The position numbers and the translations under genes are program-made. Source: Bacillota bacterium (GTDB lineage Bacteria; Bacillota; Clostridia; Acetivibrionales; DTU013). From it: a DNA stretch of 64,000 bases. A model generated the notes under the pieces. The model worked only from the letters and a program-made list of their open reading frames with translations. It had not been told where the DNA came from and made no database searches. Shown here piece by piece: positions 17,613 to 26,571 of the stretch. The stretch is taken from contig JAFABI010000043.1 of NCBI GenBank assembly GCA_023426125.1, positions 59,389 through 123,388 of the forward strand. The letters are read 5' to 3'. Every line of letters begins with the position of its first letter. Within the stretch, counting starts at the first letter, position 1.

Positions 17613-19799
17613 TTATGCGCTTATCGTATCTGTGTCTGCATGCCTGGCCTCGGTCTTAAGCTTCGAGGTCTGTCTCTGCGCCATCACCAGCGTATAATAA
17701 ATACCCTTTTTCTGAATGAGCTCGCTGTGTGAGCCGACCTCCGCCAGATTTCCCTTATCAAGCACAATGAGCCTGTCTGCATTGCGCAGGGTAGACAACC
17801 TGTGGGCGATAGCAATGGTCGTCCGTCCTTTTACCAGCCGTCCGAGAGCCTCCTGTATTTTGCTTTCCGTCTCGACGTCAAGTGACGCCGTCGCTTCATC
17901 AAGAATGAGTATGGCCGGATTTCTCAGAACTGCGCGTGCAATTGCGACCCTCTGCCGTTCTCCTCCCGAAAGGGAGTAGCCGTTTTCACCGACAATGGTA
18001 TTGTAGGCATCGGGAAGCCTGACGATAAATTCATGGGCGTTGGCGATCTTTGAGGCCGCGATGACTTCATCGTAGGTGGCGTCAGGCTTTGCATAGGTTA
18101 TGTTATCATAGAGGCTTCCGGCAAACAGGAAGGTCTCCTGGAATACGACGCCGATAGATTCATGAAGCACCTTCTGTGAGATGTTCCTTATATCGGTGCC
18201 GTCAATGGATATGTTGCCGCCGTTGATATCGTAAAGCCTCATGATCAGATTAATCAAGGTGGACTTTCCGACACCGGAGTGGCCGACAATCCCAACCATT
18301 TCACCGGGCTTGATGTCAAGGGTGATATTGTTCAATACCGGCTCGTAGGATTTGTAACCGAACACAACATCCTTGAATCCGATTGCCCCTTTGATCTCAG
18401 GCTCAGCCACTTCCTCCGCATCCTTTATCTCAAGCTCTTCGTCAAGTATTTCAAACAGTTTGACAAGGCTTGCCGTAAGGTCTGCCACCCAGCGCGGTAT
18501 TTGTGTCATCCACCGCAAGGGGTCATAGATATAACCGAGATACATCGTAAACTGGATCAGCTCTCCAATGGTCAAATCGCGGCCCAATACGGCTTTGCCG
18601 CCAAAATAGAGCACCAGGAATTCCCCTGTTCCGATAAGGAAACCCAGGGGCGGGAATAATTTCGACCAGAGCTTTTCATTATCCGACGAAACATCGGCCA
18701 ATACCTTGCAGGACCGGTCAAACTTCACAATCTCCCGTTCTTCGTTTCCAAAGGTTTTGACTACCCGGATACCTTTGATGATGTCATGGAGGATGGCGTT
18801 GGAACGCGCATGCAATGTCCACTGCTTGTTATATCTCTTGAATATGAACCGCCAGAAACGATTGATCACAAGCACAGCCAGCGGTACCGGGATAAATACC
18901 ATGAGCGCGAGCACCGGGTCTGATACAAACAATATGACGGCCACGGCGATAAATACAAAAACCCTTTCAAAGGCCCAGCGCCCCTGGTCGATAATGAAAT
19001 CCCTGACTTTCTGCGTATCCTGTGTAATCCTTTTAAGCAGGTCGCCGGTAGTTTTCTTTGAAAGGGAAGAGAGAGACAGCTTCTGAACCTTCGCATACAG
19101 CGCGCATCTCATACTGTTGGCGATACCGCCGCTGGTCTTGTTTGAAATGCGCGAAGAAAAAATGAAGATGGAATCACCGCAGGCCCTCAGCAAAAACATG
19201 ACGGCGCAAAGGGTAATGATCTCATATGCACTGCCTCTGCCGGGCCTCAGGTAATCATCGATCAAAATCCTGCTCAGCACAGGGGTCAGGATCCCCATTA
19301 AATTGGAAAGGGCCAGCAGTAACGCCATTGCCAATAACGGTTTTTTAAAATCGGCCAGGAATACCATGGCTTTTTTATATAGATGGAGCTGCTTCACACA
19401 GAAAAAGCATACCCTGGTATTCTGTATAAGCTTTCTGCCGCATTCGGGACATTCCGTGATTTCCTTATCGATTCGGATATTTTCTGAAATACATCCGTTT
19501 TGTATGAAATAGTTCACGATTTTGCAGAACTCACCGGCATCGTTCAGGCAGCTCATGGTAAAACGGCAAAGGATCCTGTCCTCGTCCTTGTGCTTGCATT
19601 CTATAAATGCGCAGCCGATATTGGAAGTCACTTTAAGTCCGGTGACTTCGGCCAATGCAATGGAATACGCAGGTTCGTCATCATCAACTGCTGTAATCCT
19701 GTCATCCTTGCATATCAACTGTCCTATGCCGGAATCGCCGGACAGCTTCAAATCATAATTCATGGAATAAAGCGCTGTGTTTTTGTCAGCAGCCTTCAT
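17613..19799 (-). CDS. ABC exporter with N-terminal zinc ribbon (second half-transporter)
   Basis: A 728-residue half-transporter. Residues 1-115 form an unusual beta-rich domain, followed by a zinc ribbon (CPECG near 119 and CFFC near 133). The exporter membrane domain (about 145-450) comes next. The ATPase has Walker A GHSGVGKS, signature LSGGERQ and Walker B ILILDEAT. It is the third gene of an operon with the DUF1854 gene and a similar 764-residue exporter. Family knowledge: this architecture with DUF1854 occurs beside cyanophycin genes in some bacteria and is annotated as cyanophycin-associated, but no cyanophycin synthetase or cyanophycinase is in this window. The two exporters probably form a heterodimer. 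The substrate is unknown. Confidence 0.9.
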   Translation of the reverse strand: MKAADKNTALYSMNYDLKLSGDSGIGQLICKDDRITAVDDDEPAYSIALAEVTGLKVTSNIGCAFIECKHKDEDRILCRFTMSCLNDAGEFCKIVNYFIQNGCISENIRIDKEITECPECGRKLIQNTRVCFFCVKQLHLYKKAMVFLADFKKPLLAMALLLALSNLMGILTPVLSRILIDDYLRPGRGSAYEIITLCAVMFLLRACGDSIFIFSSRISNKTSGGIANSMRCALYAKVQKLSLSSLSKKTTGDLLKRITQDTQKVRDFIIDQGRWAFERVFVFIAVAVILFVSDPVLALMVFIPVPLAVLVINRFWRFIFKRYNKQWTLHARSNAILHDIIKGIRVVKTFGNEEREIVKFDRSCKVLADVSSDNEKLWSKLFPPLGFLIGTGEFLVLYFGGKAVLGRDLTIGELIQFTMYLGYIYDPLRWMTQIPRWVADLTASLVKLFEILDEELEIKDAEEVAEPEIKGAIGFKDVVFGYKSYEPVLNNITLDIKPGEMVGIVGHSGVGKSTLINLIMRLYDINGGNISIDGTDIRNISQKVLHESIGVVFQETFLFAGSLYDNITYAKPDATYDEVIAASKIANAHEFIVRLPDAYNTIVGENGYSLSGGERQRVAIARAVLRNPAILILDEATASLDVETESKIQEALGRLVKGRTTIAIAHRLSTLRNADRLIVLDKGNLAEVGSHSELIQKKGIYYTLVMAQRQTSKLKTEARHADTDTISA

Positions 19800-19830
19800 T
19801 TTTACGTCACCTCACAACATTCTACCGGCG

Positions 19831-20346
19831 TTAGAACAGATAGGGCTCGAGGAGCCTCAAGCTTTTTTTGTCCAGGGCGATTGTATCCTCAATAAGGTAC
19901 CTGTTGCCGTCCACATCAAAGAGGATGATCCTCTGATCACCCACCTGCCGGATATTCCTGCTTACATCCTTTACTGCGAAATTCCTGGCCCTGTCTTTGA
20001 TGGTTACGTCAAAATACACATACCCCATCTTTTCCTTTACGGATGTGATCTTTTGAATAGCAGGGCAGTAATAGCGCTTCGAAAGTTCATTCCTGACAAT
20101 TTCAGCCTGCCCGTCCCGCAGTTCCCTCACGGACAGGATTATTCCTATCTCCTTGTTCTCCGTATCCATGACGGAAATGTATTCTTCCGGATTGTTTAGA
20201 GGCAGTATTCTTGAGAAAACCACCCTTTTGTAGTCCCTGTCCAGATACCGAAGCCCTACAAATCCGTTTCCCGACAGATAAAATTCCGCTTTCACGGTAT
20301 CGATCACATTGATATCCATTATTTCCGTAACTTCCTGCTTAACCAT
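19831..20346 (-). CDS. DUF1854 protein between two ABC exporters
   Basis: A 171-residue protein with no signal peptide or membrane helix. It is rich in beta strands and charged residues. It is recognised as DUF1854 from its context and from segments such as RYLDRDYKRV, VRELRDGQAEIVRNEL and RNIRQVGDQRIILFDVDGN. It starts two bases from the stop of the first exporter gene and is followed by the second after 31 bases. This implies one transcript and probably one complex. Its function is not established. It may bind the cytoplasmic face of the exporter pair or prepare the substrate. Confidence 0.8.
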   Translation of the reverse strand: MVKQEVTEIMDINVIDTVKAEFYLSGNGFVGLRYLDRDYKRVVFSRILPLNNPEEYISVMDTENKEIGIILSVRELRDGQAEIVRNELSKRYYCPAIQKITSVKEKMGYVYFDVTIKDRARNFAVKDVSRNIRQVGDQRIILFDVDGNRYLIEDTIALDKKSLRLLEPYLF

Positions 20347-20348
20347 GA

Positions 20349-22643
20349 CTACTCACCTACCCCTATATGTTTTAATGCATCCATTTGCAGGGAATATAAT
20401 TTATAATATTCTCCCTTTTTCGTAATGAGCTCCATGTGGGTTCCATGCTCTACAACCTTCCCGTCGTCTACTACTGCCAGCATGTCGGCATCCCTTAGCG
20501 TCGACAGGCGGTGGGCGATTGCGATGGTGGTCCTTCCTCTTTTGAGTTTGGAAAGCGATTCCTGGATGTTCCTTTCGGTGATTGTATCCATGGCGGCAGT
20601 CGCTTCATCGAGGATGAGGATCTTTGGGTTCTGGATGATGGTCCTGGCAATGGACAGCCGCTGCTTCTCCCCGCCGGAGAGATCCTGCCCTCCTGCGCCG
20701 ATCCTTGTTTCGTATGCATCGGGAAGCTTCATGATGAATTCATGGGCGCTGGCTGCTTTTGCCGCCGACACGACTTCCTCAATCGTGGCTTCGGGCCGGG
20801 CATACCTTATATTGTCGGCGATTGTCCCGATAAACAGATAAATTTCCTGGGATACCAGGCCTACATTCCGCCGCAGCTGCTTTAATGCAATTTCCTTGAC
20901 ATTGATGCCGTCAATTTTTATATAACCTTCCTTCACGTCGTAAAGCCTTGCGATAAGGTTTACGACGGTGCTTTTACCGGCGCCTGTCTTTCCCACAATG
21001 CCAAGCATTTGTCCCGCCTCTACCCGGAAGCTCATATCCTTGATTACCGGTCTTGACGGTTCATATTCAAACTTCACGCCGCTGACCTCGATCTCTCCTT
21101 TGAAGTCTGCGATGGACACAGGCTTTTCACAATCCTCAACCTCCGATCTGGCGTCAACGATTTCAAAAACCCGCTGCGCCGAGTCGACACACCTTGCCCA
21201 CCAGTTGGAAACCCACGACATAAACTGCATGGGGCCATAGAGCATCCCTATGTAGGCAATGAAGGTAAGAAGGGTTCCCAGGGTTATTTCATTATCGATC
21301 ACCATGAGCCCGCCTGCCGCGGTCACTACTACCTGGGAAGCAAACATGAAGAGATATACCAGCGGAAATGCCGTAGATACCGTGTTTTCCAGCCTGAGCT
21401 CGGAGCTGTAAAGGCTGCCGCTGTATTCCCCGAATCGGCTGTTTTCTTCCTTCTCCCTGGAAAATGCCTTGATGATGCGCTGCCCGTTCAAGGTATCGCT
21501 CACATGGGAAGACATTTTCGAATCATATACCCATCGCCTGTGATGCAGCTTTCTGAAAGTCCTCCACATTAACCGGAAGATAGTGAATATTACCGGTATG
21601 GTAACCAGTGTTATCACTGCAAGCTTCACATTCAGAAGCAGCATCAGTGAAATTATTCCTGCAAAGGTAATGACGTTTACTACCACATAAGGCAGGCCGT
21701 CGACAAAAAACCAGTAGATATTGTTTGCGTCGTTATTCACTCTGGCCATGAGCGAACCTGTCTGTTTTGACGTATAAAAGCCTACGGACAGGCGCTGCAT
21801 GGCAGTAAAGATCTTGATCTTGATGTCATAGATGATCCGCGGAACGATCCCTGACAGGATATAGCTGTAAAGTACGCCAAGGCCAAGCCCTGTGAGGCGG
21901 ACACTGAAGATCGCAATGACGATGAGGCCGATGTATCCGTAGTACGCCCCTCCTTCTGCTAGAACCTCGTCAAACAACAGCTTGGAGCTTACATAAGGTG
22001 AGAGCAGATTGAAGGCCGTTCCTGCAAACATGGTAAGTATGATCAGTATTACCTTGCTTCTGTAGTTCTTGAAAAAAGAGAACAGCCTCAAGGTGATATT
22101 CATTTTGTTAAGGCACTTCGGGCATATCCTGCGCTCCTTCTCGGGGTAACGCGTACCGCATTTGGGGCAGAAAAGCTCTTCATCAATATCGGCATAGTCT
22201 GCGAATACCTCCTTGCCCTGTTTGAAATTTTCATAGCATTTGATGAAATTTTCAAAATACACCGCAAAGCCTATGGAAAACGTCGCCAGCTCGAAGTCGT
22301 CAAGCACCTCGGCATCGGAATCGGGCACTTTGACAGACATAAGACAGGCGGTTGATAAAAAGCGCTCCACCTTGAGCTTGCCAAGCTTCCTGTGCGGTAT
22401 CGCCTCAGGGTCCTGCGCTTCGAAAGAAATATCAAGCCTGCGGTTTCCGCCGGTCCTGAGGACCTTTTCCATACCTGTCATGATATAGAGATTATCCTGG
22501 TCAAAGGCAATCCACACATCGATGAATTCACCGTCTTTCATATCTCCATGTACGGCGTATATAAGCTTTCCGGTATCGATTCCCTTTTTTTCAAAGCTTT
22601 TTTTCATGTATTCCGGGAGGCGGTTCTTTTTCATATCATTCAC
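20349..22643 (-). CDS. ABC exporter with N-terminal zinc ribbon (first half-transporter)
   Basis: A 764-residue half-transporter with the same plan as its partner at 17613-19799. It has an N-terminal beta-rich domain (1-165), a zinc ribbon (CPKCG near 168 and CPKC near 182), six membrane helices and an ATPase with Walker A GKTGAGKS, DLSGGEKQR and ILILDEATAAMD. It begins with GTG at 22643. An in-frame ATG at 22634 is also possible, because the AAAGGA Shine-Dalgarno is close to the GTG. It is the first gene of the operon. The zinc ribbon could report metal or redox state to the transporter, or be a protein docking site. That is inference. Confidence 0.9.
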   Translation of the reverse strand: MNDMKKNRLPEYMKKSFEKKGIDTGKLIYAVHGDMKDGEFIDVWIAFDQDNLYIMTGMEKVLRTGGNRRLDISFEAQDPEAIPHRKLGKLKVERFLSTACLMSVKVPDSDAEVLDDFELATFSIGFAVYFENFIKCYENFKQGKEVFADYADIDEELFCPKCGTRYPEKERRICPKCLNKMNITLRLFSFFKNYRSKVILIILTMFAGTAFNLLSPYVSSKLLFDEVLAEGGAYYGYIGLIVIAIFSVRLTGLGLGVLYSYILSGIVPRIIYDIKIKIFTAMQRLSVGFYTSKQTGSLMARVNNDANNIYWFFVDGLPYVVVNVITFAGIISLMLLLNVKLAVITLVTIPVIFTIFRLMWRTFRKLHHRRWVYDSKMSSHVSDTLNGQRIIKAFSREKEENSRFGEYSGSLYSSELRLENTVSTAFPLVYLFMFASQVVVTAAGGLMVIDNEITLGTLLTFIAYIGMLYGPMQFMSWVSNWWARCVDSAQRVFEIVDARSEVEDCEKPVSIADFKGEIEVSGVKFEYEPSRPVIKDMSFRVEAGQMLGIVGKTGAGKSTVVNLIARLYDVKEGYIKIDGINVKEIALKQLRRNVGLVSQEIYLFIGTIADNIRYARPEATIEEVVSAAKAASAHEFIMKLPDAYETRIGAGGQDLSGGEKQRLSIARTIIQNPKILILDEATAAMDTITERNIQESLSKLKRGRTTIAIAHRLSTLRDADMLAVVDDGKVVEHGTHMELITKKGEYYKLYSLQMDALKHIGVGE

Positions 22644-22727
22644 GATTCCTTTATCATCTTAGCTGGGATAGCTCCATAAACATTATATCAAACATATGTT
22701 CTTTTTCAAGTGTCTTCCCGAACTTTT

Positions 22728-22769
22728 AAAAAAATAGTAAAGCCTGTGGAATAAGCTACTCCACAGGCT
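22728..22769 (-). terminator. minus-strand terminator
   Basis: Perfect 10-base arms AGCCTGTGGA/TCCACAGGCT, followed on the minus strand by TTTACTATTTTTTT. It would end a leftward transcript arriving from the gap at 22.8-23.3 kb, ahead of the exporter operon. Confidence 0.7.
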
Positions 22770-23068
22770 AATATCGCTAAAAGACAAACTGCATTGATAA
22801 ACGGATATTTAAACAGGAAGTATTCTTTATCCCTCGTGTAAGGAGATACAAAGGCAAGATTACTATCCTGAATTGTAATTCTCAGTTACACAGATATTTA
22901 ATTATTGGCTGTCCTTGAAATTGTTCTGATTTTCAATGTCATTTGGTGAAAACCCCCTTTCTGCTTATTTGCGGCAAAAGTCACTGGAAAATAATATCAT
23001 AGGAAATATTGCAAGTCAATATAAACAATTTTTTATAATCAAAGTGTATCAGGGCTGACAGGCAGGTA
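22770..23068. other. intergenic stretch without a recognised gene
   Basis: AT-rich sequence between two leftward terminators. No open frame with a ribosome-binding site was found on either strand. Confidence 0.3.
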
Positions 23069-23102
23069 GAAAAACAGGGCAGGTGTTTTCCTACCTGCCC
23101 TG
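23069..23102 (-). terminator. minus-strand terminator after an AraC-type relic
   Basis: Perfect 10-base arms CAGGGCAGGT/ACCTGCCCTG with an 8-base loop, followed on the minus strand by TTTTTCT. It lies directly behind the regulator remnant at 23103-23262. Confidence 0.75.
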
Positions 23103-23262
23103 GTAAATCTGATTCCTGTAATAGGTCGGCTCATCCGTTGCCAATAAGAGCTCTTTGGCCTTTTCAAGCCTGACGGTATTTACATAATCGACAAACGTCC
23201 TGTTGGTCACGGCGGAAGAGCATTCCATCGTCTTGCAACGAACAAGGCTACCGGAGAAAAAC
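23103..23262 (-). pseudogene. remnant of an AraC/YesN-type regulator
   Basis: Read on the minus strand, one frame gives RTFVDYVNTVRLEKAKELL and then ATDEP. This is the typical junction between the two helix-turn-helix units of AraC-type domains. The sequence before it (SLVRCKTMECSS) and after it (TYYRNQIYQG) no longer fits the family, and there is no start codon with a ribosome-binding site. The piece ends at a terminator, as a 3' gene end would. It is inferred to be the decayed end of a regulator gene, perhaps of a lost YesM/YesN system. Confidence 0.55.
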
Positions 23263-23408
23263 GGGGGTTGGGGGCGTAAAAAATAATTATAACCGCGGAA
23301 GGTTTTTCATGGAAAGTGTCGAAACTATGCAATGGAAGATGTTGAATATTCCATAAAAATTGATGGATAATAGTTTGATGATGACAAACAACCGGGAGAC
23401 CTGGCCAA

Positions 23409-24686
23409 ATGGAACATAAAACAGTTGCTTCAAATGGAATCGATATATACTATTACAAACAGCCGAATACGCATAGTATCTGCATATCCCTCTATGTTAA
23501 AACCGGCACTTTATACGAAGATAGAAATCCCGGAATCACGCATTTTCTCGAGCACTTGCATTTCAGGAAGCTGGGCGGCAGGACGCAAAAGGAATTGTAT
23601 TATCAGCTGGAAAGTGTCGGAGGATATTTCGGCGCAAGCACTTATAAAGAGTTTATGCAGTTTTATTTAACATCAAATCCAAGGTACTTCGGCGATCTGG
23701 CAAAAATTGCTTCGGATCTGTTAGGCGGGCTGGAAGCGGATTCAAAAGATTTCGCCGCAGAAAAACGCCTTGTTTTAAGTGAAATCAGAGAAGACAATCA
23801 GAAGAATGATGTGGATTACCTTTCCAATAAATACATCTGGAAGGATACAAATCTTCAAAACCCTGTATTGGGTACGATTTCTTCAGTAAAAACTTTTACG
23901 CTGGATATGCTGAAAGCTGAAAAGGAAAAATCCTTTACCAGGCACAATATGTTTTTTTACGTCACAGGTAATTTCTCCGATACGGACATCTCAACACTTA
24001 GCAAAGAGGTCGGCTGCCATAGCCTGGAAGGCAGAGAAAATACAAAAAATGACAATATGGCTCAAACACCTGATTGTTTTATGAACCGCAACGCTTTTGT
24101 GAAGATGTCCCAAAGAAAATACCTGATGCATGATGCCAAAATCTCTTTTGATGTCGATTTCAGCAAGGTCAACCGGCAGGAATTGATTTATCTGGATAGC
24201 ATACTATCCAACGGTCTCTGCTCGCTTTTACGGGCGGAAATCATTGAAAAGAAAGGGCTTATCTATAGCTTTTCATCTACCATCGAGGAATATAACAACA
24301 TAGGCGTCTATTATTTTAAATTTGAAGTACAAAAAAGCAAGCTTTATGAAACGGTTAAAAGCTTCATCTCAGTATTCAACCAGGTGAAGAAAGGCTTATC
24401 GGAAGCGGACATAGCCACCGCGAGGGTTTTTAAAACCGATAACCAGATTGAAATGCTGGATTATCCCGAAAGCTTGAATTGGACGTTTGCTTATGAAAAT
24501 CACATTTTAAGCAATAACTTCCGGGATACTGGAGAATTGGCCGATAAGTACAGAGGAATAAGGAAAGAGCAGCTTGTAAGGATTGCAAACGAAATGTTTG
24601 CAACAAACAATATGACATTCGTTGATATAGGCCATAATAGGGGCTTGTCGGAAAACAGGCTGCATGAAATATTACTGGAGCTGTAA
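23409..24686 (+). CDS. M16-family zinc peptidase-like protein
   Basis: A 425-residue cytoplasmic protein of the pitrilysin/processing-peptidase family. The inverted zinc motif HFLEH at 45-49 supplies two His and a Glu, and E125 in LVLSEIRED (or E118) lies at the distance expected for the third ligand. Residues 1-210 form the active half. The second half (220-425) is the inactive partner domain with the RAEIIEKKGLIYSFSS motif. It is a single-chain, 425-residue, PqqF/YmxG-like form. A ribosome-binding site GGGAG lies 11 bases upstream. It is followed by an unknown acidic protein in the same direction. Peptidases of this kind trim presequences, peptides or RiPP leaders. The target here is not evident. 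Confidence 0.88.
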   Translation: MEHKTVASNGIDIYYYKQPNTHSICISLYVKTGTLYEDRNPGITHFLEHLHFRKLGGRTQKELYYQLESVGGYFGASTYKEFMQFYLTSNPRYFGDLAKIASDLLGGLEADSKDFAAEKRLVLSEIREDNQKNDVDYLSNKYIWKDTNLQNPVLGTISSVKTFTLDMLKAEKEKSFTRHNMFFYVTGNFSDTDISTLSKEVGCHSLEGRENTKNDNMAQTPDCFMNRNAFVKMSQRKYLMHDAKISFDVDFSKVNRQELIYLDSILSNGLCSLLRAEIIEKKGLIYSFSSTIEEYNNIGVYYFKFEVQKSKLYETVKSFISVFNQVKKGLSEADIATARVFKTDNQIEMLDYPESLNWTFAYENHILSNNFRDTGELADKYRGIRKEQLVRIANEMFATNNMTFVDIGHNRGLSENRLHEILLEL

Positions 24687-24910
24687 CCGGCAGATGCTTC
24701 TTTGATACTGTATCTTCGAGATGCTTCGAGAAGTAAATTTCTTTCATATCATTGCAGAAAGAACCTACGTTGGATAGACTGTGTCCATGGGTAGGCCGTT
24801 CACACCTCTCTGTGCTACCGCTAAGCAAGGTGGAAAGTATAGGATATGCCGCTAAAAAGCTGTAACCATTTTTCCCTGGAATCATATAGATGATTACGGG
24901 GTGGTAAAAG

Positions 24911-25645
24911 ATGTCTCAAGGCTTGCTTGCAAAAGGCAAAAAGCATTTTATATGGAACAATACGCTGGAGGTGGAGTTTTCCGGATCTACCATGGAGGAT
25001 TGCCGGATAAAATTGGAAAATACCTTTTTCAAAATCTTATCCGGAAATAAAGTTGCAGTTTTCGGAAATTATGTGATTTACATATTATACAGCAACTCCC
25101 AAAGGAACAGGAAAGTAACCTACTATGCCAGATCCGGAAGAACTGCGTTTTGCGAAATTATTCCTTGTGAATGTGTAAGCGGAGATTCCGGGCTGGCCGG
25201 CGGTGACGATATTAAGATTGAATTGGACTTTTTAGATAATCCGGAATGCAAATATGATTTTCATGTAGTACAAAAAGCCGGTATGGCAAATGCCTGTTGG
25301 AAAATCCAATATGAAGGTGAACTGGGCATTGACATTTTCAAAAGCGCCGGGGATATGGCCACAGATGGAAATGGGGAAGAGGCGGAGAAGGAAGAGAAAG
25401 CGGAGGAAGAAAAATGCGGACTTGACAGCAGCGGTGCAGCGAAAGACGGCGGGAAGCTTGAAGACGCTGAAAATAGCAAGGGCATAAAGGGGATAAAGGA
25501 TATAAAAGAAAATGCGAATACCATGGTCTGGAGCATCAATGAAAATCTGAATATTCCCGCGGAAATACTTCTGGAGATGGGCCGCGATGAATTAAGCAGG
25601 GTCAGTGACAAAGCGGAGGCGATTGCCACGGTTTATAGGATATGA
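24911..25645 (+). CDS. unrecognised acidic protein, possibly spore-coat related
   Basis: A 244-residue protein not confidently assigned to a family. Residues 1-150 look like a compact beta-rich domain (LEVEFSGSTMEDCRIKLENT, VYILYSNSQRN-like strands). Residues 155-205 are a low-complexity linker rich in Glu, Lys and Gly. The last 40 residues form a second small segment. The N-terminal strand pattern, and the DUF3794 gene convergent with it, make a spore-coat or SPOCS-like protein possible, but this is weak. There is no signal peptide. It follows the M16 peptidase gene after 224 bases in which no other gene was seen. It ends at the bidirectional terminator at 25694. Confidence 0.6.
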   Translation: MSQGLLAKGKKHFIWNNTLEVEFSGSTMEDCRIKLENTFFKILSGNKVAVFGNYVIYILYSNSQRNRKVTYYARSGRTAFCEIIPCECVSGDSGLAGGDDIKIELDFLDNPECKYDFHVVQKAGMANACWKIQYEGELGIDIFKSAGDMATDGNGEEAEKEEKAEEEKCGLDSSGAAKDGGKLEDAENSKGIKGIKDIKENANTMVWSINENLNIPAEILLEMGRDELSRVSDKAEAIATVYRI

Positions 25646-25693
25646 TGGTATACTGATGGTTAACATAATATAAAATTAATTTATTGCAATAAA

Positions 25694-25722
25694 AATAAAG
25701 CTGCCATAATGGCAGCTTTATT
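25694..25722. terminator. bidirectional terminator between convergent genes
   Basis: Fourteen-base arms AATAAAGCTGCCAT/ATGGCAGCTTTATT around one base give A-tracts and T-tracts on both strands. It serves the acidic-protein gene on the left and the DUF3794 gene on the right. Confidence 0.85.
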
Positions 25723-25741
25723 TGCAAGTGATACTTCCTTT

Positions 25742-26284
25742 CTATTCAACAGGGCCCAATTTGTCGTCCTTATGGTCGAATTCCTCTTTTTCCACGTCAA
25801 TGGCTACATGCTGGAACCTTACGACCTTGACCGCGATTTTGACGACGATTTTCTCAAGGACCTTTGTGAAAACTTTTTCTCCTTTGATGCAGATTTCGCC
25901 GCCCCAATGATCCTTTTCACCCTCGACGAAAGCTTCCAGGACCTCGGCTTTGTCGCCTTCCTTAATACATTCGCCGTCTTTGGGCTTGATCTCTACGAAG
26001 CCCGCTACCGGTATTTTAGTTGTAGCATGGAAAACCGGCCCGTTAACCGTATCGTCATGGACATCCTCCACGGTCTTATAGTTTATATCCTTCCATATCC
26101 AGGCGTTGAAAATCACTTTGCCCGGTATGACCTTTGTATCGTAAACATCTACCCACTTCTTTATTTCCTTTACCATATAAACAGGCGGACTTGGCGGAGA
26201 AATGCGGATTTCCTTTTCTACAAAGAACTGTCCGCATCCTTCACCTACGATTACGGGTACTTGAAGTATTTTTTTAATGCTCAT
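25742..26284 (-). CDS. DUF3794 (SPOCS-like) domain protein
   Basis: A 180-residue protein. The start at 26284 is chosen because AAGGAGAG lies seven bases upstream. An earlier in-frame start would add ten residues with no such site. It opens with IKKILQVPVIVGEGCGQFF, characteristic of DUF3794 proteins. Beta-strand pairs (KVIPGKVIFNAWIWKDINY, ATTKIPVAGFVEIKP) and a lysine-rich, valine-rich tail follow. DUF3794/SPOCS domains occur in spore coat and cortex morphogenesis proteins such as SipL of clostridia, so a role in the spore surface is likely. Confidence 0.75.
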   Translation of the reverse strand: MSIKKILQVPVIVGEGCGQFFVEKEIRISPPSPPVYMVKEIKKWVDVYDTKVIPGKVIFNAWIWKDINYKTVEDVHDDTVNGPVFHATTKIPVAGFVEIKPKDGECIKEGDKAEVLEAFVEGEKDHWGGEICIKGEKVFTKVLEKIVVKIAVKVVRFQHVAIDVEKEEFDHKDDKLGPVE

Positions 26285-26335
26285 AGATACTCTCCTTCCG
26301 AATAAATCATTCAATAATATAAGGCTATTATATAG

Positions 26336-26565
26336 TATTCATAGCATGCTTTTTGTGCTACAATTATGTTAACATTTTATGTAAATTAGAAGAGCATAGG
26401 GATTAGACCAATTGCTGCATAGTGGCCACGAAGCAAGGCTATTGGTGCCGGCAGAACCCGGCAACATGGTATGTATGGGAACAGGCCGGACATATTGCTT
26501 TGGCTGCAGTTATCCGGCCTCAAAACGTTCATCGGGAATATTGGCACCTAAAGTTTTTGTTGCGT
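26336..26565 (+). other. candidate structured transcript, unassigned
   Basis: A 287-base gap between two leftward genes holds a weak plus-strand promoter (TATTCA at 26336, 17-base spacer, TACAAT at 26359). The sequence after it is rich in complementary segments: GGCCGGA (26484-26490) with TCCGGCC (26513-26519), GCCGG with CCGGC (26447-26462), and CCAAT with ATTGG (26408-26445). A TTTTT run follows at 26554. It matches no RNA family recognised by eye. It could be a small RNA or simply GC-rich spacer. Confidence 0.25.
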
Positions 26566-26571
26566 AACCCG

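Noticed and set aside
24687..24910. Possible small RNA after the M16 gene
   Set aside because: Only scattered short complementary segments, with no promoter or terminator.
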